A stretch of 64,000 nt of DNA from Cliona cf. orientalis (Eukaryota; Porifera; Demospongiae; Clionaida; Clionaidae), in NCBI GenBank assembly GCA_963930775.1, contig OZ005696.1, positions 6,076,001 to 6,140,000 of the forward strand, read 5' to 3'. Positions within the stretch are counted from its first letter, which is position 1. Each line of letters opens with the position of its first letter. The position numbers and the translations under genes are program-made. Shown in pieces: positions 59,701-64,000 of this stretch. The notes under the pieces were generated by a model. It worked only from the letters and a program-made list of their open reading frames with translations. It made no database searches and had not been told where the DNA came from.

Positions 59701-62700
59701 AGGAGGCGGCGGGAGTTGGTCTGCTTGGGAAGAGAAAGAAACCAGCTGACACTGCCAAGGTCACTCCGGCCAAGAAGGCTCGCAATGGAGACACTGCCAC
59801 AACCCCTCAGCAGAATGGAGAAAGTGAGAAAAAGTTTAGAACAGCCCTGGGAGTTTGTTAAGGAATATTTTCAAGGGGGAAGCAATGTAGCCATCTACCA
59901 TGGAATTCAAAGAAATAGTGGGACTATTCTTGGGGGGGTCCCTCACTGGTTTGGCCAACAGATTGTGAAAATTTAATAACTGAGTACAATCATGTCATGT
60001 ACCATACCTCAGGCATAGTATTATGTTCTACCCCTCCAGCTTCCACTCTCTTTGTTGGTAACCTCTCATTCAACATTGGTGATGATGAACTGTTTGAGTA
60101 CTTCTCCTCCGAAGGTCATGAACCCTCTTCTGCTCGAGTTATCACTCAACAGGGTGGCCGCTCTAAAGGGTAAATTACCATAATGTTTGATTATATTGGT
60201 ACATCTGCTGGTACATTGATTATTGTGAGAGAGAGGGGAACGAAAGGATTTCATTATGGTACACTGAATGGTATGCTCTATGCACTAATCTTCAAAGCAT
60301 ATTGTCCTACTGGGAGCTGCTATCTGGGCCTCCTTATCTACTGCCTATTGAGAGGCCATTGGAGTGAAACAGCACCTCAGTGGCACTAGCCACCTTGTTA
60401 ACACATTTCTTTGTGTGTTGCATGATAATCATGATTATGATATTTACCAGTCCCCAGTTGGCATGCCTATAGCCTTAACTTACTTGTCTGTTATGACATA
60501 CTACCATGTTATGTATATAACTACGTTGGGATATTATGTGACTGCAGGTTTGGCTATGTTGAGTTTGAGTCAGCCCAGCAAGCCAAGAAGGCACTGGACA
60601 CATTGAATGGGTCAGAGCTGGACGGTAGAGGACTGCGGCTGGACTTTGCTGGACCCCGGGGGTCTGGGGGAGAGAGTGGAGGGGGAAGGAGGGGAGGAGG
60701 GGGGGACAGGTGGACTCCGAGGGGAGGACGAGGGGGCACTCCAAGGGGAGGAAGAGGAGGTCAGTCAACGAGTGTGTATGCTACGCTTGAGGTCATTGGA
60801 TACCAAGGGTTTCCCCAGAAATTTTGAGTAGAGCGGTATCCTTGTTCATTTTGGTCAAAGATCAAAGGTTTTAGCATTCCTATATACATTTTACTGACCA
60901 CATCAAAGGGAACTGAACGCAAGTAGAGCGGTGCAGCGCCGCTCTACTCTGGACTAGGGAAACCCCTGGGATACTAATTTTCTTTATTTGTGCAAGAAGA
61001 CAAAATTTTCTGGCTGTACTAATAATTAATTTGTTTGTAACCAGACTTCAATGTGGCATATTCATGTGCACACATTTTTGCATGTACATGTATGTAGGTC
61101 GTGGTGGTGGGCGTGGCGCCGGTACCCCTACCAACCGTCTGTTTGTTGGCAACCTGTGCTATGACACAGAGCAGAGCAGCCTGCAGGAGCTCTTCCCAGG
61201 CGCCACTGACGTCTTCATACCCATGAACAGGGACACAGGCAAAGGAAAAGGGTAGGTGGATGACGGTTTGGTAAATCTTGGGTAGAATAGCAGCCAGTCG
61301 TATCATGTTGATCATAATAATCGAGCTATACACTCCTAACATGAGTTGTGATTTCACGAGTCACGAAAAATGCAAAGTCAGCATTAATTTTATGCACCGT
61401 GCACCCACTTTGAGCAGCTAGTGGACTACACAAAACAGGATAGTTACTTTGGCTGTTAATTGACAAAATTCTACCAGATTCTGATTCCATACGAATCTGT
61501 ATTCTGTCATGTGACCTTTGATGACATTGTGTTCATTCTTTATCTTGCAGGTTTGGATTTGTCACTTTTGAAGACACTGGCACTGCTGAAAAGATGATAA
61601 AGAAGCATGATGGAGCTGACATTGATGGCTTCCAGATCAGCCTCAGGTTTGCTGAGGACAGGAACAGAGACGGGGGAGGTGGAGGGAGAGGAGGGAGGAC
61701 CCCAGACTCCGGAGGATGGGGGCGTGGCGGTGGACGGGGAGGTGGAAGGGGAAGAGGTCAGTCATTGTATACATGTTGAGTTTGTACTATAGGGGATACT
61801 TGTAGTGGCATAAAATCTATCTATAATGTTGGCTTGTTCATGTCTGTGATACTCCAGCTTTCTAATAGATATGAATTTATATCTCTCCATTTGTGACCCT
61901 CCACAAGTAAACCAAGCATAATGCGCGGAAAAAAATTTTTGAGTTAAGGCCACCATTACCAACTACAACCTTTGAACTATTGCTCCAGCAAATTTGAAGT
62001 CTCTAGCTCGTGTAGTCATGGAGATATGAGCAAAAATATACCCGGATCGCCCGTACTAAAGTATTGCAAAAAATTGCATTGAACATTGCTACGTATATAT
62101 GTTGCACGCGGAAGTCCATATATTCGCCGTTTAGGGTAAATACGTGGCCCCGCCCACTAAGTCAAAGAGCCAGATGGTTGCTAAGACGTTGAAAAGAGAG
62201 CAGCAGCAGCCGGCGTTTCGATGGAAAAGATAAGTGTGTCTATAGATTGTTAGTATACAAAATCGAAGAAAGAAGTGACTGGAGAGTTTTTTTCTGTGCT
62301 GCTGCCGTGCTTGCCTAGCTGCAACTATGGCAACGGCTCCGTATCATGGACGATCAATGTTAGCTACACGGCCGAGCCATAACTCGGTAAGTATAGCATT
62401 CTAGAAGCTACGAAGCAGATTTTTGTGTAGAGGAATGATTCCTCTATCGATCTATACCAAAAAGTGAAAAATGATAATTATCACCTTGGGCAACTATTTT
62501 GGCCTGTATCTCAGATTGATATCCAGCGCATTATGCTTGGTTTCCTCATGGAGGGTCACATTCATTTTTGACCTCCTCGGCATGTGCATGAGGGGAGTGG
62601 TAGCTGTGTGTGTCTGTCTGTCTGTTACCACACTACATGATGATTACAAGTGGTATTGTTATCGTGTTTTCAGGTGGTCGTGGTGGTAGGGGATTCGGAA

Positions 62701-62804
62701 GGGGTGGAGGAAGAGGCGGCTTTGGTGGTGTCCGTGCTGCGAAGACCGGTGCCATCCAGGACTACCAGGGAAATAAAGTGACGTTTGGTGATGACAGCGA
62801 CTGA
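56745..62804 (+). CDS. Nucleolin-like protein (acidic N-terminus, two RRMs, RGG tail)
   Basis: Ten exons, 56745-56780, 56870-57023, 57840-58864, 58999-59098, 59656-59823, 60040-60169, 60548-60759, 61098-61251, 61551-61756 and 62674-62804, splice in frame to 771 residues. Residues 1 to about 460 alternate Lys/Ala/Pro-rich segments with Ser-Glu/Asp runs (such as SSSSSSSSESESEDE), likely CK2 substrates. RRM1 starts STLFVGNLSFNIGDDELFEY (RNP2) and continues GRSKGFGYVEFE (RNP1). RRM2 has NRLFVGNLCYDTEQSSLQEL and GKGKGFGFVTFED. RGG-rich linkers follow each RRM, and the tail ends GNKVTFGDDSD. Two RRMs recall yeast Nsr1 and plant nucleolins; vertebrate nucleolin has four. The role expected is rRNA transcription, processing and ribosome assembly in the nucleolus. 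Nucleolin versus NOLC1-like was considered; the RRM and RGG parts decide. Introns hold MITEs at 59390-59585 and 61893-62561. Confidence 0.9.
59390..59585. mobile_element. MITE in nucleolin-like intron 4
   Basis: CCGGAATACTGTGTTTATGC and GCATAAACACGGTACTCTG are inverted around 190 bp of AT-rich DNA. Confidence 0.6.
61893..62561. mobile_element. MITE in nucleolin-like intron 9
   Basis: GTGACCCTCCACAAGTAAACCAAGCATAATGCGC at the left is matched by its near complement ending GGAGGGTCAC at 62561, enclosing 669 bp. A stretch at about 62280-62395 reads like an exon (ATGGCAACGGCTCCGTATCA then GT), but no partner exon is visible. Confidence 0.8.
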
Positions 62805-63565
62805 GATGTTGTATTATAGTCAGTGTGGAGCTTATTATCATGATAATGTTATTCTTTTGTGGAATCATATTGATCACTGAATCATGCACACTGTACTTTC
62901 GTCTTGCCCTCTACTAATTATTATTATTGCACAATTTTGATACTGTATTATTGCAACATACGTTTTGCACAAAAATAATTATTATTACTATCGTAACAGT
63001 TACTATTGTACTTGCAGTTTTGTTTTGGTTCCTTTATAAGCCTTCCCTGTCTAATGTAATGACAGTGTCATGACACTGTATCTACCGGATATTTTTATCT
63101 TTTGGTGTTGCAGTGTGCAACTTTCATAAAGACCTGGAAATGGGGCCTAGAAACTATTACAGAAGTCATTTTTTAATGACAAGAGTGCCCATACTAGGCA
63201 ATCCCAAACTAGATGCCATCAAGCTAGGTTTAATTATTATAGATCAATAATAATACATTGTTCAGCTGTTAACGTTAGCATTAATTTTGGTCAAACAGTG
63301 TCCATCAGATCATGGGGAACTACTAGGGTGGTTGGCAGTGGCAGTGTTTGTGGTACTATGTTACGATACACGTCTGTTCCTCACTTGGCTTGTACAGCCT
63401 TGGTGCTTGGCTGACAGAACAGGCTGTGAGGGTCCACTGCATACGTATACAATGTCATGTGTATAAAAATTACATCCGATAGGTTCTCACGTCATTTTTT
63501 TTTCCAACTCAGTCACTTCCAATAAACAGCAAGCTAGTTAGCTAGTTTTTGCTATAACAGTGATC
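62805..63565. other. Intergenic, no gene seen
   Basis: 3' flank of the nucleolin-like gene, AT-rich with ATTATT patches, then the short 5' flank of the next gene. GTAATGACAGTGTCATGACACTG at about 63057 is a small palindrome. Confidence 0.6.
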
Positions 63566-64000
63566 ATGATTTGTAGTAAAAGTGTTGCAGTGCTATTATT
63601 AGCAGTATTGGTTTCAGTTGCTGTGAGGGAGGGAAGGTCAGGGAGCGTGAGATGGCCGAGAATTAGACCTCTGAACTTGGACAGCAGTCTTCCAGAGTTA
63701 TCAGCTTATCGGGAGACGCTGGAGCACAGCACAGTGGAGGAGATCATTGATGAGCTGCAGGTACGAGAGATGCATGTGCGTAGTCACACTCACATGCACA
63801 TGCATGTCCGTACAATGTCACACACATGCACACATAAAATTTAATGTTTACATTATTCTATGGACAGCTGACCTATTCAGGGATCACCCTCTCTTATTTC
63901 CCCCAACACGCACACACTGTGGGTACAATGTTACCATGCAGCTTCGCTCGAGACGACAGGCTGGTAGTGGCACTCCGACTCCTCATGGTGACCATCTGTT
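63566..64000 (+). CDS. Secreted or membrane protein, 5' exons only (unrecognised)
   Basis: Exon 1, 63566-63760, encodes 65 residues starting MICSKSVAVLLLAVLVSVAV, a classic signal peptide, probably cleaved near VREGRSG. It continues WPRIRPLNLDSSLPELSAYR to EEIIDELQ, followed by a GTACGA donor. Exon 2 starts at 63868 after GGACAG with LTYSGITLSYFPQHAHTVGT, and is open to the window edge. The first exon ends in phase 0 and the frame is kept. I do not recognise the family. A start two codons earlier at a GTG (63560) is less likely than the ATG. Confidence 0.6.

Noticed and set aside
61889..62570. snoRNA in the nucleolin-like intron
   Set aside because: Vertebrate nucleolin introns host snoRNAs, so I looked, but no C/D or H/ACA box pair with a convincing guide was found; the intron is filled by a MITE.

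Overview
The window looks like nuclear DNA of an animal, most likely a sponge or another non-bilaterian. The genes have many short spliced exons with GT/AG borders, there are metazoan CARD, Death-like and Death domains, an animal-type atypical PKC and a PIG-P gene, and the AT-rich intergenic DNA is crowded with short inverted-repeat elements. The sponge assignment is inference from domain style and repeat load; no marker gene here proves the species.

The right end (about 52.6-64 kb) is the healthy part. It holds an intact four-exon PIG-P gene (+, 52605-55389), a CARD exon (-, 56577-56307), a ten-exon nucleolin-like gene (+, 56745-62804) and the first exons of an unrecognised signal-peptide protein running off the edge (+, 63566-64000).

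The centre of interest is a family of death-fold GTPase genes on the minus strand. The complete copy (copy 3, 56577-39785) can be spliced as CARD, three Death-like domains, a P-loop GTPase with a COR-like region, and a Death domain. Each domain sits on its own exon and every intron is phase 1. The PIG-P gene lies inside its proposed first intron on the other strand. Copy 2 (24198-14289) has the same exon order without a CARD and is broken by small insertions. Copy 1 (1526-467) shows only its first two Death-like exons before the left edge.

These genes are part of a larger tandem duplication unit: PIG-P (+), the 3' kinase half of an atypical PKC (+), then the GTPase gene (-). PIG-P occurs three times (two broken, one intact). 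The aPKC kinase half occurs three times (12.1-13.5, 29.8-32.8 and 35.4-39.0 kb), each with different lesions. Between the second and third aPKC pieces is a small intact gene encoding a P2X7 ballast-like domain (+, 33704-34636).

The rest is mobile DNA: a Merlin/ISXO2-type transposon with its gene (3977-5643) nested in other inverted repeats, a 5'-truncated LINE with target-site duplication (36498-38228), two near-identical TTAA-flanked elements of about 1 kb (24437-25404, 51150-52160), a HIRAN-domain fragment, a RecQ-type helicase fragment and many MITEs. No rRNA gene, convincing functional tRNA gene or CRISPR array was seen.
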